NCBI RefSeq assembly: GCF_901875635.1
Contig: NZ_CABFMN010000158.1
Coordinates: 1-15,201, forward strand
From: Xylophilus ampelinus
Lineage (GTDB): Bacteria; Pseudomonadota; Gammaproteobacteria; Burkholderiales; Burkholderiaceae_C
Length of the DNA: 15,201 nt
Direction: 5' to 3'
In this document: positions 1-7,965 of the stretch, piece by piece
Layout of the letters: the number at the start of each line of letters is the position of its first letter
Position numbering within the stretch: position 1 is the first letter of the stretch
Made by a program: the position numbers and the translations under genes
The notes under the pieces: model-generated
The model's database searches: none
Seen by the model: the letters and a program-made list of their open reading frames with translations, nothing else
Told to the model about the DNA's origin: nothing

Positions 1-62
1 AGCGGCTTTTCCTGGTCACGCGCCGACTTGTTGCGCCGAGCGTATCCGCGAATCGGCCTTGT

Positions 63-2696
63 TCAGACCTTCCCTAGTTCAGCCGTCCTGGCGAAGTAGC
101 CGGGCTTGAACCGCAGCGGCACCTCGATGGCCCCTTTGGGCCCCATCCCCCCCTTGCCCTCGATCCCGCTCATCACGTGCAGGTAGTCCAGCGCCACGCA
201 CAGGCGCGGCTTCTCATTGAAGCCCTTGCCACCATCGATGCGGCTGCGTTCGGTCTTCAGCTGCCTGATCTTGCCGCTGGCGGGATCGAGCACGGTGCCC
301 GCCGGAGGGCGACCGGTCCACGCGCTCAGCTCGCCATCCAGGTTCTGGTAGCCGATGCCGCCTCCGGCACTCACGACGATGAATGCCGTCTGGCTGTTGG
401 GCCTCACGGTCTGCGCGCCATGGATGCCCGGGTCCTTGGCGCTGGTCACTTGCAGGGGCCGGCTCGAATTGAGCGGCACACCCGAACGGCCAGTTGCGCT
501 GGGCTGACCCCAGCGGATGAGATACACCCCCGCACGGTGGCTGTGGCCCGACAGATGCCAGTCCACCGGCGCGTCCGGGCCAGGTTGCCCGGGCATGCGG
601 GTGTGCTCGCGCAGATAGGTTCTCTGGTTGCGTTCGCACGTGCCGACGTTCACATGGTTGAACGCGGCTTTCATGCCCGGCAGCCCGCTGGGGTTGTCGT
701 CGGGCGTGATGCTGACCAGTTCCGGCCGCTTGGTCACGTTGCTGTACGGCTGCGGCTCATCGAAGCTGATGAGAGTGAAGTGGCTGGCTACTGTGAGGCT
801 GGCATTTCTGCCAGCTTGCTTGTACCGCCGCGCTTGCGTCACCAGCTTGAGCTGGTCGGCGCTGAAGGACTCGACCGCGCGCGGCAGGATGCCCTTGCCT
901 TGCTGGTCCACACCGGCCTTGGCAGCACCCTGCATGTTCAGCATGTTCTCTGTGGTGCCCCAACCCAGCGCCGCAAGCACTTGGCTGGTGCCGCCCCCGC
1001 TTCGGTCATCGGGCCAGGCGCCGTAGGCATACACCACGTCTGCCAGCGGGGTGAACAGCGCATAGAACCAATCGAAGCGCTCGCTGCTGAAGTTGTAGCC
1101 GGTCAGGGCTTGGCCGTAAGCGGGACCATAGGCCAGACACGCTTCGTAGATGGTCATGTTGTGGTCGCGGCTCATGCCTTCGTTGGCCTTCCCGCGTGTC
1201 CATGCGCTGGCCTTTTCGAGATCCTTCTTGTGCTTTTCCAGTTGGGACGTGGCCGCCGCCTGACCTGCTCCGTAGACGATCGGGCCAAGCACGGCACCGG
1301 CAGTGGTGCCGCTGTAAGGAACGGTACGGTTGGCGTTCTTGGGGTCCGCCGCCGCCTCCCACACGCCCAGCATGAAGGCCCAGTTGCTGAAGTCGCCCCC
1401 TTCCACCCGTGCACTGATGCCATAAGGCACCTGATACGCCTCGTGGTTGCCGCTGGTCATGATGACGGGCAGCTTGTACTTGCGGTACATCTCACGCACC
1501 AGGCTGAACACGAGCATGTCGTCCAGGCCGCGCGGGTACAGATCTTTGCCCTTGACCGGGTCGAACACGTTGGCCAGCAGGTTGAATTTCTTCCACTGCT
1601 CGCCAATGCCCACGCGGGCGTTGCTGGACACGCTGGACATGAACCGGGCCGGGTTGGCGTTGCGGTTGTAGTCGATCAGATCGCCGGTGAGCAGCACGAC
1701 ATCGACGCGCTCAGCGCCGCCGCCCTGGCCGGCCATCTTCTCGAACAGGGCCTTGAGCGATTCGAAGGCATTGCACACCTTGCCGCCGACCGCGTTGTTC
1801 CAGGGGGCCTGCGCGGCGTCGGCGTCTTCCAGCACCTTGGCGGGCGATTGCGCCAGCGCGTTGTGGCGCGCGCTCACGTGCACGTCGCTCAGGTGGCCCA
1901 GCTTGAGGACGGGCTGGCTCATGCGCTTGACGGGGTGCCAGCTCTTGAGAAGCGTCTGGATGTCGCTCAGTTGGCCTGGAGAACTCCAGGAAAACGCGCT
2001 TCCCGGCTCGGGGATTCTGAATTCGTAGAGCTTGTCGAAATGGTAGGGATCGCGCTTTTGCTGGCTGTGCAGAAAGCGCACGATGGCCAGGTCTTGCGCT
2101 TCGGCGTAGTTCAGCTCCTGGAATTCCTTGAGTTTCTTGTCTTCCTTGCTCAGCCGCACCATCCAGGCCAGGTTGTTCATGCTGCCGGGGGCCTTGAGTT
2201 TGGCGAAGGGCGGTGCCGACAGGTCCAGCTCGATTTCGTAGATGTCCTGCACCTGGGTGTAGAGCTGCGCCGCAGCCGGGGCGATGGTGGCAAAGGGCCG
2301 GCCGTGCCTGTCGCTGATGAGCGCACCAGGCTTGAATTCGCCCACGCGCCAGCCCTTGATGTGCTGCTTGGCCTGGGCGCACTGTTTGCCGTCGCTGAAC
2401 AGGGTACCCGTCTGCGTGCAGCCTTCGGCCTCGTTCTTTTCACCCTTGTCGTCGATGGTGGTCACGCGCAGGTGCTGGTCCACCAGCTTGTACATGTTGA
2501 CGGCCTCCTCGCGCAGCGGCTGGCCGGCCACTTTGGGGCGCATGCTGCTCGGCGCGGCGATGAAGATGCTGGCCTTGCTTTGCCCCGGCGCCAGCAGCAG
2601 CGGGCTGCCCAGGTTGGGGAACAGGATGATGGCCTGCTCTTCGAGCAGGGGGGCCTCGGTGCAATCGCAGACGCCTTCTTTGGGGTGGTAGGGCAT
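63..2696 (-). CDS. Calcineurin-like metallophosphoesterase, putative T6SS cargo effector
   Basis: An 877-residue protein whose middle and end carry all the blocks of the calcineurin-like phosphoesterase fold: LSDVH (Asp271, His273), LLTGDLID (Asp339), SGNHEA (Asn417, His418), a lone His639 in ASHF, and LSGHSH (His718, His720). These residues normally bind two metal ions and hydrolyse phosphoester bonds; the substrate cannot be read from sequence. Residues 1-260 match no domain I recognise and include a VCDC motif near the start. About 220 residues separate His418 from His639, so a large insertion lies inside the catalytic domain. No signal peptide is evident. It follows vgrG and a DUF4123 gene on the same strand, the usual place for a VgrG-delivered effector, hence that inference. 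The ATG at 2696 has only a weak ribosome site, but no better in-frame start is seen. Fold assignment is firm; effector role is inferred; an ordinary intracellular or secreted phosphatase remains possible. Confidence 0.85.
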   Translation of the reverse strand: MPYHPKEGVCDCTEAPLLEEQAIILFPNLGSPLLLAPGQSKASIFIAAPSSMRPKVAGQPLREEAVNMYKLVDQHLRVTTIDDKGEKNEAEGCTQTGTLFSDGKQCAQAKQHIKGWRVGEFKPGALISDRHGRPFATIAPAAAQLYTQVQDIYEIELDLSAPPFAKLKAPGSMNNLAWMVRLSKEDKKLKEFQELNYAEAQDLAIVRFLHSQQKRDPYHFDKLYEFRIPEPGSAFSWSSPGQLSDIQTLLKSWHPVKRMSQPVLKLGHLSDVHVSARHNALAQSPAKVLEDADAAQAPWNNAVGGKVCNAFESLKALFEKMAGQGGGAERVDVVLLTGDLIDYNRNANPARFMSSVSSNARVGIGEQWKKFNLLANVFDPVKGKDLYPRGLDDMLVFSLVREMYRKYKLPVIMTSGNHEAYQVPYGISARVEGGDFSNWAFMLGVWEAAADPKNANRTVPYSGTTAGAVLGPIVYGAGQAAATSQLEKHKKDLEKASAWTRGKANEGMSRDHNMTIYEACLAYGPAYGQALTGYNFSSERFDWFYALFTPLADVVYAYGAWPDDRSGGGTSQVLAALGWGTTENMLNMQGAAKAGVDQQGKGILPRAVESFSADQLKLVTQARRYKQAGRNASLTVASHFTLISFDEPQPYSNVTKRPELVSITPDDNPSGLPGMKAAFNHVNVGTCERNQRTYLREHTRMPGQPGPDAPVDWHLSGHSHRAGVYLIRWGQPSATGRSGVPLNSSRPLQVTSAKDPGIHGAQTVRPNSQTAFIVVSAGGGIGYQNLDGELSAWTGRPPAGTVLDPASGKIRQLKTERSRIDGGKGFNEKPRLCVALDYLHVMSGIEGKGGMGPKGAIEVPLRFKPGYFARTAELGKV

Positions 2697-2739
2697 GGCT
2701 GAGGACGGATGAGCAAAGGGTGAACGTGCAGGCGGCAGA

Positions 2740-3858
2740 TCAGGCTGCGGTGAGGCGGTTCGCGGGCATCAGTGCAGCGAAGGGGTGTGCGGTAGCGGGG
2801 GCCGTGCGCCGCTCACGCAGTGGCTGGAGGTAGTGGTGCGCCCATCGCGCCCACACGCCGGGTGCCTCGCGACGATGCTCTGCCCACCAGTCGGCACTCT
2901 GGCTTGCCAGCGCATGCTCCAGCGCATGGCTTCCGCTCGCCTGCTGCGCCAGGCGCTCCCGCAGGCCATTCAGGCGAGACACGCCGGGATGCAAGGTCAG
3001 CGCGGTGTGCAGAAGCGCAATGCAGGACTCGCGGCTTTCCAGGCCAAGGTGGCGCGCCTGTTGCCATTGATCGATCGCGACCCATCGCCGCAGCGCAGGG
3101 GCGACGGCGTCGAAGGCGTCGGCTTGAGCGTGCTGTTGGGCGTCGGCCAGCAGTTCGTCCGCCTGGCTGAGTACGCCCATTGCACGCAACAGATCCGTGC
3201 CAAGCGTCATGGGCTGCGGCCGGGGCGCCGCGCGCGGGTCGCGGGACCGGGTGCAGCGAAGGCCGCGAGGGGTGAAGGCAGCGTCCCAGCCGGCCCAGGT
3301 GAACGCGCTCAGGAATGCATCGCGGTCCGCCTCGGGCCACAGGGCGACCATGTCGAAGCCGACGCGAGGGTCATACCAGCGCAGTACTGCGCCGGCGTCC
3401 TCGTCATCGGCAATGGTCGGATCGGCGGGGATGCGCCCGTCGAACCAGCCGCGCAGATGGATGGCAAGGGCGGTGGATCGCAGCGGCGACGCCATCAGGC
3501 TCAGGGCCTGGGCAAGACCCGCCACACGAGCCAGGTCGCTCAGCAAGGCCGGGACGGCCTCGCCGTCATCCGACACAGGCAGTTCGATCAGCCACGGGCC
3601 GGCGCCGGCAATGTCTGCCTCCGGCGTCAGCAGGAATAGCGGCGTGGCCTCGACGGGATGCCGTGCAACCAGCCTGGCAATGGCGCCTTCGTCGGGCCGC
3701 TGTTCGTCCAGCTGGCCGCAGGCTGCAGCGTCTACCAGCGCGTGGCAGTGCATGCCGCTGCGCTGGGACAGGCGCGCAAACGCGGCCATGTCGCTCACCA
3801 GGGTCTGCTCGATTTCTCGCTCGAAGCTCTGGCGATCGTAGGGGACAAAGTCTGTCAT
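2740..3858 (-). CDS. DUF4123 protein, T6SS effector adaptor/chaperone (Tap/TEC type)
   Basis: A 372-residue protein. Residues about 35-185 fit the DUF4123 family: a hydrophobic strand near ALVDAAA, a WLIELPV strand near residue 90, and the family signature LRWYDPRV at 159-166 followed by FDMVALWP. DUF4123 proteins bind a specific effector and load it onto the cognate VgrG tip; they are not themselves secreted toxins as far as is known. The C-terminal half (about 215-372) is predicted-helical, rich in Ala, Arg and Gln, and would be the part expected to vary with the cargo. The gene starts 19 nt after vgrG and ends 43 nt before the phosphoesterase gene, so the three probably form one operon. 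The start at 3858 is the first ATG of the frame and gives the expected N-terminus. Cytoplasmic; no signal peptide or membrane segment. Confidence 0.85.
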   Translation of the reverse strand: MTDFVPYDRQSFEREIEQTLVSDMAAFARLSQRSGMHCHALVDAAACGQLDEQRPDEGAIARLVARHPVEATPLFLLTPEADIAGAGPWLIELPVSDDGEAVPALLSDLARVAGLAQALSLMASPLRSTALAIHLRGWFDGRIPADPTIADDEDAGAVLRWYDPRVGFDMVALWPEADRDAFLSAFTWAGWDAAFTPRGLRCTRSRDPRAAPRPQPMTLGTDLLRAMGVLSQADELLADAQQHAQADAFDAVAPALRRWVAIDQWQQARHLGLESRESCIALLHTALTLHPGVSRLNGLRERLAQQASGSHALEHALASQSADWWAEHRREAPGVWARWAHHYLQPLRERRTAPATAHPFAALMPANRLTAA

Positions 3859-3877
3859 TCCAGGCGCTTCCCACGGA

Positions 3878-6445
3878 TCAAATGCGAGGGGAAACAGCGG
3901 CGGCGCGTTGTGCCGCGCGCATCATGCATTCCCAGCACACACTGGCCGGCTGCGGCACAGGCCGCTGGTCCGGCCCCGGTGTGGCATGCATGGCCGCATG
4001 CTCGATCCAGGTGCCGGGCGTGCCGTGCTTGATGCCCGATGCGCTCCACTCGCTGAAGCTGGTGCCGCCGTTGATGACGACCTTCTTCTTGGCGATGACG
4101 TACACCGTGTCTTCGGTGCTCACGGTCTCCACGTCCTTCAGGGCCGTGACGTCGATGGCATCGCTGTGCGCCTCTATATCGATGTCGCCCTCGCTCGCAT
4201 AGGCCTTGATGCCGTTCTTCAGCGTGAAGACGCGGATGCCGTCCTTGACCGCCGCCAGCCAGCGCCTGGCAGTGCTGAAGGAGGTGTGGCCGCCGCTGGT
4301 GAATTGGGTGTGCCCGCCGCTGTGGGCGTGCAGGCTTTCAGTGGCAGTGGCGGCGATGCCGGCCGGACTGGCGAGCACGAGGTGGGGCTCGCTCAATTCG
4401 GGGAAGTGGCCCTTGGCGGGGTCGACGCCGCCCTTGCCCTTGATGGACTCGTTCTGGCGCTGGATCTCCTTGGCCACGGTCGACTGGTCTTCGCCGTGGT
4501 CTTGCGCGGTGGCGAGGGCGGCGGCGTCGTGCAGGCCCTCGATCTGGTCGCGGGTGGCCGTGAGGCGGGCGACGGTCTCGCCCAGGCCTTTGACGTGGCC
4601 GGATGCATCGGGTCGGGCCTCGGTGGTGATGAGCAGGCCGTCCTGGGCGCGCACTGCGCCGTGGCCGTCCGTGCGCAGTTCGAAGCCCTGTCCTCTAGGG
4701 TCCTTTCTTCCCCCGTTGTCCTCGATCCGCGTGATGTGCCCCAGGCTCAGTGAACTGCTCTGGTGATCGGACTTCAGCTGCGCCTGGATCTGCCCATCCG
4801 TATCGTCCAGGATCAGGTGGTTGCTTCTCCCGCTTGCACTGTTGCCCCCGCCCCCTTCGGTCAGCTCCCGGCTCCTGAAGCCGCTCAGCGCACTTTGCCC
4901 CGGCAACTCCCACGGCGGCAGGTTCATCTGGTTGTGCACCCGACCCGTGCAGATCGGCAGGTCCGGGTCCCCGCCGATGAAGTCCACGATCACTTCCTGG
5001 CCGATTCTTGGGAGGTGAACGCCCCCCAGCTGGTTGCCCGCCCACGGGCTGGAGACTCGCAGCCAGCAGGTGCTGTGCTGGTTCTTCTGCCCGAGGCGGT
5101 CCCAGGGGAACTGGACCTTGATTCTTCCCAGCTCATCGGTCCAGATGTTCTGGCCCTCTGGGCCCACCACCAAGGCCACCTGCGGGCCGTTGGTGTGGGG
5201 CTTGGCGTGGGCGGGCTCGGGTCTCAGGGGCTCGGTGGCGGGGTGGGCCGTCAGGTCCACCTGCACACGCCATGCTTGCCTTCTGTCCGGGTTCGCGTCC
5301 TTGTTCTGGCTGTCCTGGCCCACGTCCTCGATCAGGAAGTCAGTGTCCAGCACCAGGTATTCGGCGTTGGCGTCTTGCCTGGGGTGCTTACTCAGTTGGA
5401 AGGTGCACCCGGGCACCATGCCCCGCAGGTTGCCGCTGGCTCTGGCTCTGGCCCCGTGCGTGCGTAGCTGCTGCATGCGCAGCCTCGCCAGGTGGTCGCC
5501 TTCGGCCTGGGGATCGTTGGCCTCTGCGGTCCCCGCCCGGGGCTGGGCGTAGTGGCTGCCCGCACGGTCGGCGTGCCACTGGTAGACCTCGCCATTGTTC
5601 TGGCCGGTGGGGCGCGGGTCCTTGCGGCCGGTGCTCAGGTCGGCTCGGGGGCGGGTGTAGTCGTAGTCCCGGGTGCTGTACCGGCCGCTGGTGAGTTGGT
5701 GGTGCGGGACGAAGGCGTGGAGGTACTCGGCATCGAGCTTCCAGCCCGGGGCGTGGTAGTCCACCTGCTGGTAGGCGGCGCTGGGGTTCTTCCGGTGGCC
5801 GCCCAGGTTGTCGATGAGGACCAGGCGGTGTTTGCCGTCGCTGTGCTCGAAGAAGTGGTTGATGCCCCATTCCTGGGTGAGCCGCTCGAAGAAGCTCAGG
5901 TCGCTCTCGTTGAACTGGGTCTGGTAGTCCCGGGCCGGGTAGGTCTCGACCAGGCGCTTGTCGACAGGGAAGGAGTAGTCGGCGAGCAGTTCATCGAGGA
6001 TTTCAACGACGGTCTTGTTCTGGAAGATCCTGCAGTCGGTGCTCAAGGAGGCCAGGTGCAGCCAGGGGCGCAGGACGAGGCGGTACTGGACGTGGCGGCC
6101 TTCTTCGCCCCACAAAGCAGCCTCGGTGATGAGAGCGTTGATCTCGCGGGTGCCCGAGCCGATGCGGTCCACAGAGGGGCCGACGGCACCGGGGAGGAAC
6201 TCGCCGGTACCGTCCAGTTCGATGAAGCACGACAGCTCCCGGCCGATGAAGGCGTCGAGGTCGAAGTCGGCGGCGCCAGAGGCTCCGAGGTTCAGGGCAT
6301 CGGGGGTCTTGAGCAGCAGTTCGTACTCGAACAGACTGTTCAGGCCTTCCCGGCCCGAGAGCCGCACGGGCTCCAGGGCGGGCCGCCCCGCATGCAAAGG
6401 AATGGCTGCGCTGCGAACGCGCAGCGCGTGTGACGATGCCTGCAT
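3878..6445 (-). CDS. vgrG: Type VI secretion system tip protein VgrG
   Basis: An 855-residue trimeric spike protein that caps the Hcp tube and carries effectors out of the cell. The N-terminal part (about 1-390) resembles the phage gp27-like hub, including SFFERLTQEWGINHFFEH at 184-201. A gp5-like OB-fold region at about 420-500 has the typical GRIKVQFPWDR and CWLRVSSPWAG motifs. A DUF2345 region with FELRTDGHGAVRAQDG at about 588-603 runs on into a repetitive beta-rich needle (about 715-795). A short tail (about 823-855) holds CWEC (Cys837, Cys840). There is no extra C-terminal enzyme domain, so this is a carrier rather than an evolved VgrG. The frame is open to an ATG at 6526, but I prefer 6445: AGGGAG lies 5 nt upstream there and the protein then begins MQASSHALRV, a normal VgrG N-terminus. 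No hcp, tss or other structural T6SS genes are in view, so this looks like an orphan vgrG island. Confidence 0.93.
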   Translation of the reverse strand: MQASSHALRVRSAAIPLHAGRPALEPVRLSGREGLNSLFEYELLLKTPDALNLGASGAADFDLDAFIGRELSCFIELDGTGEFLPGAVGPSVDRIGSGTREINALITEAALWGEEGRHVQYRLVLRPWLHLASLSTDCRIFQNKTVVEILDELLADYSFPVDKRLVETYPARDYQTQFNESDLSFFERLTQEWGINHFFEHSDGKHRLVLIDNLGGHRKNPSAAYQQVDYHAPGWKLDAEYLHAFVPHHQLTSGRYSTRDYDYTRPRADLSTGRKDPRPTGQNNGEVYQWHADRAGSHYAQPRAGTAEANDPQAEGDHLARLRMQQLRTHGARARASGNLRGMVPGCTFQLSKHPRQDANAEYLVLDTDFLIEDVGQDSQNKDANPDRRQAWRVQVDLTAHPATEPLRPEPAHAKPHTNGPQVALVVGPEGQNIWTDELGRIKVQFPWDRLGQKNQHSTCWLRVSSPWAGNQLGGVHLPRIGQEVIVDFIGGDPDLPICTGRVHNQMNLPPWELPGQSALSGFRSRELTEGGGGNSASGRSNHLILDDTDGQIQAQLKSDHQSSSLSLGHITRIEDNGGRKDPRGQGFELRTDGHGAVRAQDGLLITTEARPDASGHVKGLGETVARLTATRDQIEGLHDAAALATAQDHGEDQSTVAKEIQRQNESIKGKGGVDPAKGHFPELSEPHLVLASPAGIAATATESLHAHSGGHTQFTSGGHTSFSTARRWLAAVKDGIRVFTLKNGIKAYASEGDIDIEAHSDAIDVTALKDVETVSTEDTVYVIAKKKVVINGGTSFSEWSASGIKHGTPGTWIEHAAMHATPGPDQRPVPQPASVCWECMMRAAQRAAAVSPRI

Positions 6446-6450
6446 GGCCT

Positions 6451-6456
6451 CTCCCT
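6451..6456 (-). promoter_or_regulatory. Ribosome binding site deciding the vgrG start
   Basis: On the minus strand AGGGAG stands 5 nt before the ATG at 6445. No comparable site precedes the in-frame ATG at 6526. This favours the shorter VgrG by 27 residues. Confidence 0.6.
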
Positions 6457-6619
6457 GAACTTCTTGGTCTGGCCTGCAGCCACGGCTCTCGGCGTGCGGC
6501 CCTTGCAACCATCGTAGTTCGGCCACGCGGCTCTCTGCCGCTGCATCTGTCCAGGATGAGGGAGGCCGCGGGCTGGAAAGCGCTCAAAACGATACTTTCT
6601 CCACACCTAAACTGTCCCT

Positions 6620-7879
6620 ATGGAGATCTACCTCGTCGGCGGCGCCGTGCGCGACCGCCTGCTCGGCTTGCCGGTGTCCGACCGGGACTGGGTGGTCGTG
6701 GGCGCGACGGCCGACGACATGGTGGCGCAGGGCTTCGTGCCGGTCGGGCGCGACTTCCCGGTGTTCCTGCATCCGCAGACGCACGAGGAGCACGCGCTGG
6801 CCCGCACCGAGCGCAAGAGCGGCCCCGGCTACCGCGGCTTCACCGTCCACACGGCGCCGGACGTGACGCTGGAACAGGACCTCGCACGGCGGGACCTCAC
6901 TATCAATTCCATAGCTGTCCCCTCAGGCGTGGCGGGCGCTGCAGGCCATTTCGACCCTGAAACGCCGGCCCTGGTCGACCCCTACCACGGCCGACGCGAC
7001 CTGCAGCAGAAGGTGCTGCGCCATGTGACCGATGCCTTCCGCGAAGACCCGGTGCGCATCCTGCGGCTGGCGCGCTTCGCGGCCCGCTTCCACGACTTCA
7101 CGGTGGCGCCCGAGACGATGGCGCTGATGCGCGAGATGGTGGCCGACGGCGAGGTCGATGCCCTCGTGCCCGAGCGCGTATGGCAGGAGCTCGCGCGCGG
7201 CCTGATGGAAGCCAGGCCCTCCCGCATGTTCGAGGTGCTGCGCGCCTGCGGCGCGCTGAAGGTGCTGCTGCCCGAGGTCGACGCGCTGTGGGGCGTTCCG
7301 CAGCCACCTCAGCACCACCCCGAGGTCGACACCGGCGTGCACCTGATGATGGTGCTGGACATGAGCGCGCGCCTGGCAGCGCCCTTGCCGGTGCGCTTCG
7401 CCTGCCTGACGCACGACCTGGGCAAGGCCACCACGCCGGCCGACGTGCTGCCCCGCCACATCGGCCACGAACAGCGCAGCGCCCGGCTGCTGGCCGGCGT
7501 GTGCGAGCGCTGGCGCGTGCCGACCGAGGTGCGCGAGCTGGCCGAGGTGGTGGCGCGCGAGCACGGCAACATCCACCGCAGCGAAGGCTTCGAGGCCGCG
7601 GCGCTGGTGCGGCTGCTGGATCGCTGCGACGCCTTCCGCAAGCCCCAGCGCTTCGACGCGGCGCTGCTGGCCTGCGAATGCGATGCGCGCGGGCGCCTGG
7701 GCATGGAGGACGCGCCCTACCCGCAGCGGCCGCGCCTGCTGCGCGCGCTCAAGGCCGCGCAGTCGGTGGCCACCGAGGGCATCGCGCGCGAGGCGGCGGC
7801 GCGCGGCGCCAAGGGGCCGCAGATCGGGCAGGCGATCCATGCCGCGCGGGTGGCGGCGGTGGCTTCGGCCACGCTCTGA
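6620..7879 (+). CDS. cca: CCA-adding tRNA nucleotidyltransferase
   Basis: A 419-residue multifunctional CCA protein that adds or repairs the CCA 3' end of tRNAs in the cytoplasm. The class II nucleotidyltransferase head is clear: GGAVRD at 7-12, metal-binding Asp21 and Asp23 in SDRDWVVVG, and the ribose/base-recognition stretch ARRDLTINSIA at 89-99. An HD phosphohydrolase-like domain follows, with LTHDLGK (His265, Asp266) and REHGNIHR near 313-320, as in the longer enterobacterial-type enzyme (about 412 residues in E. coli). No Shine-Dalgarno sequence precedes the ATG; a possible -10 (TAAACT, 6608-6613) lies so close that the leader may be very short. The gene is divergent from vgrG across 174 nt and stands 86 nt before otsB. 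Codons for LTINSIAV are AT-rich against GC-rich surroundings and resemble a dispersed repeat core (see 6900-6917). Confidence 0.95.
   Translation: MEIYLVGGAVRDRLLGLPVSDRDWVVVGATADDMVAQGFVPVGRDFPVFLHPQTHEEHALARTERKSGPGYRGFTVHTAPDVTLEQDLARRDLTINSIAVPSGVAGAAGHFDPETPALVDPYHGRRDLQQKVLRHVTDAFREDPVRILRLARFAARFHDFTVAPETMALMREMVADGEVDALVPERVWQELARGLMEARPSRMFEVLRACGALKVLLPEVDALWGVPQPPQHHPEVDTGVHLMMVLDMSARLAAPLPVRFACLTHDLGKATTPADVLPRHIGHEQRSARLLAGVCERWRVPTEVRELAEVVAREHGNIHRSEGFEAAALVRLLDRCDAFRKPQRFDAALLACECDARGRLGMEDAPYPQRPRLLRALKAAQSVATEGIAREAAARGAKGPQIGQAIHAARVAAVASATL
6900..6917 (-). repeat. Repeat-core-like sequence inside cca
   Basis: Read on the minus strand this is CAGCTAT, 7 nt, ATAG. The same arrangement (CAGCTAT, 7 nt, ATAGC) occurs on the plus strand at 10207-10225 within the intergenic repeat. 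Here it encodes part of the conserved RRDLTINSIA motif of Cca with unusually AT-rich codon choices for this genome. It could be chance, or conversion of a permissive coding stretch by the repeat. Confidence 0.25.
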
Positions 7880-7965
7880 CCCTCTCGCACAGCCGCACGG
7901 GCCCGCGGCAACTGCCGGCTTTGACCGACGCGCGGCCGCCACGGCGCGTGCTAAGGTCCTTGCAG

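Noticed and set aside
177..2702. An 841-codon open frame on the plus strand opposite the phosphoesterase gene
   Set aside because: Its translation is His/Val/Leu/Gly-rich with no domain, and it mirrors the codon structure of a gene with a complete catalytic motif set. Long antisense frames are expected in high-GC DNA.
6446..6526. Longer VgrG starting at 6526
   Set aside because: The extra 27 residues are not VgrG-like and lack a ribosome site, while 6445 has a good one and the normal N-terminus.
7921..7957. Promoter for otsB made of TTGACC (7921-7926) and an extended -10-like TGCTAAGGT (7949-7957)
   Set aside because: The spacing between the elements is about 25 bp, too long for a sigma-70 promoter; AAGG there more likely serves as the ribosome site.
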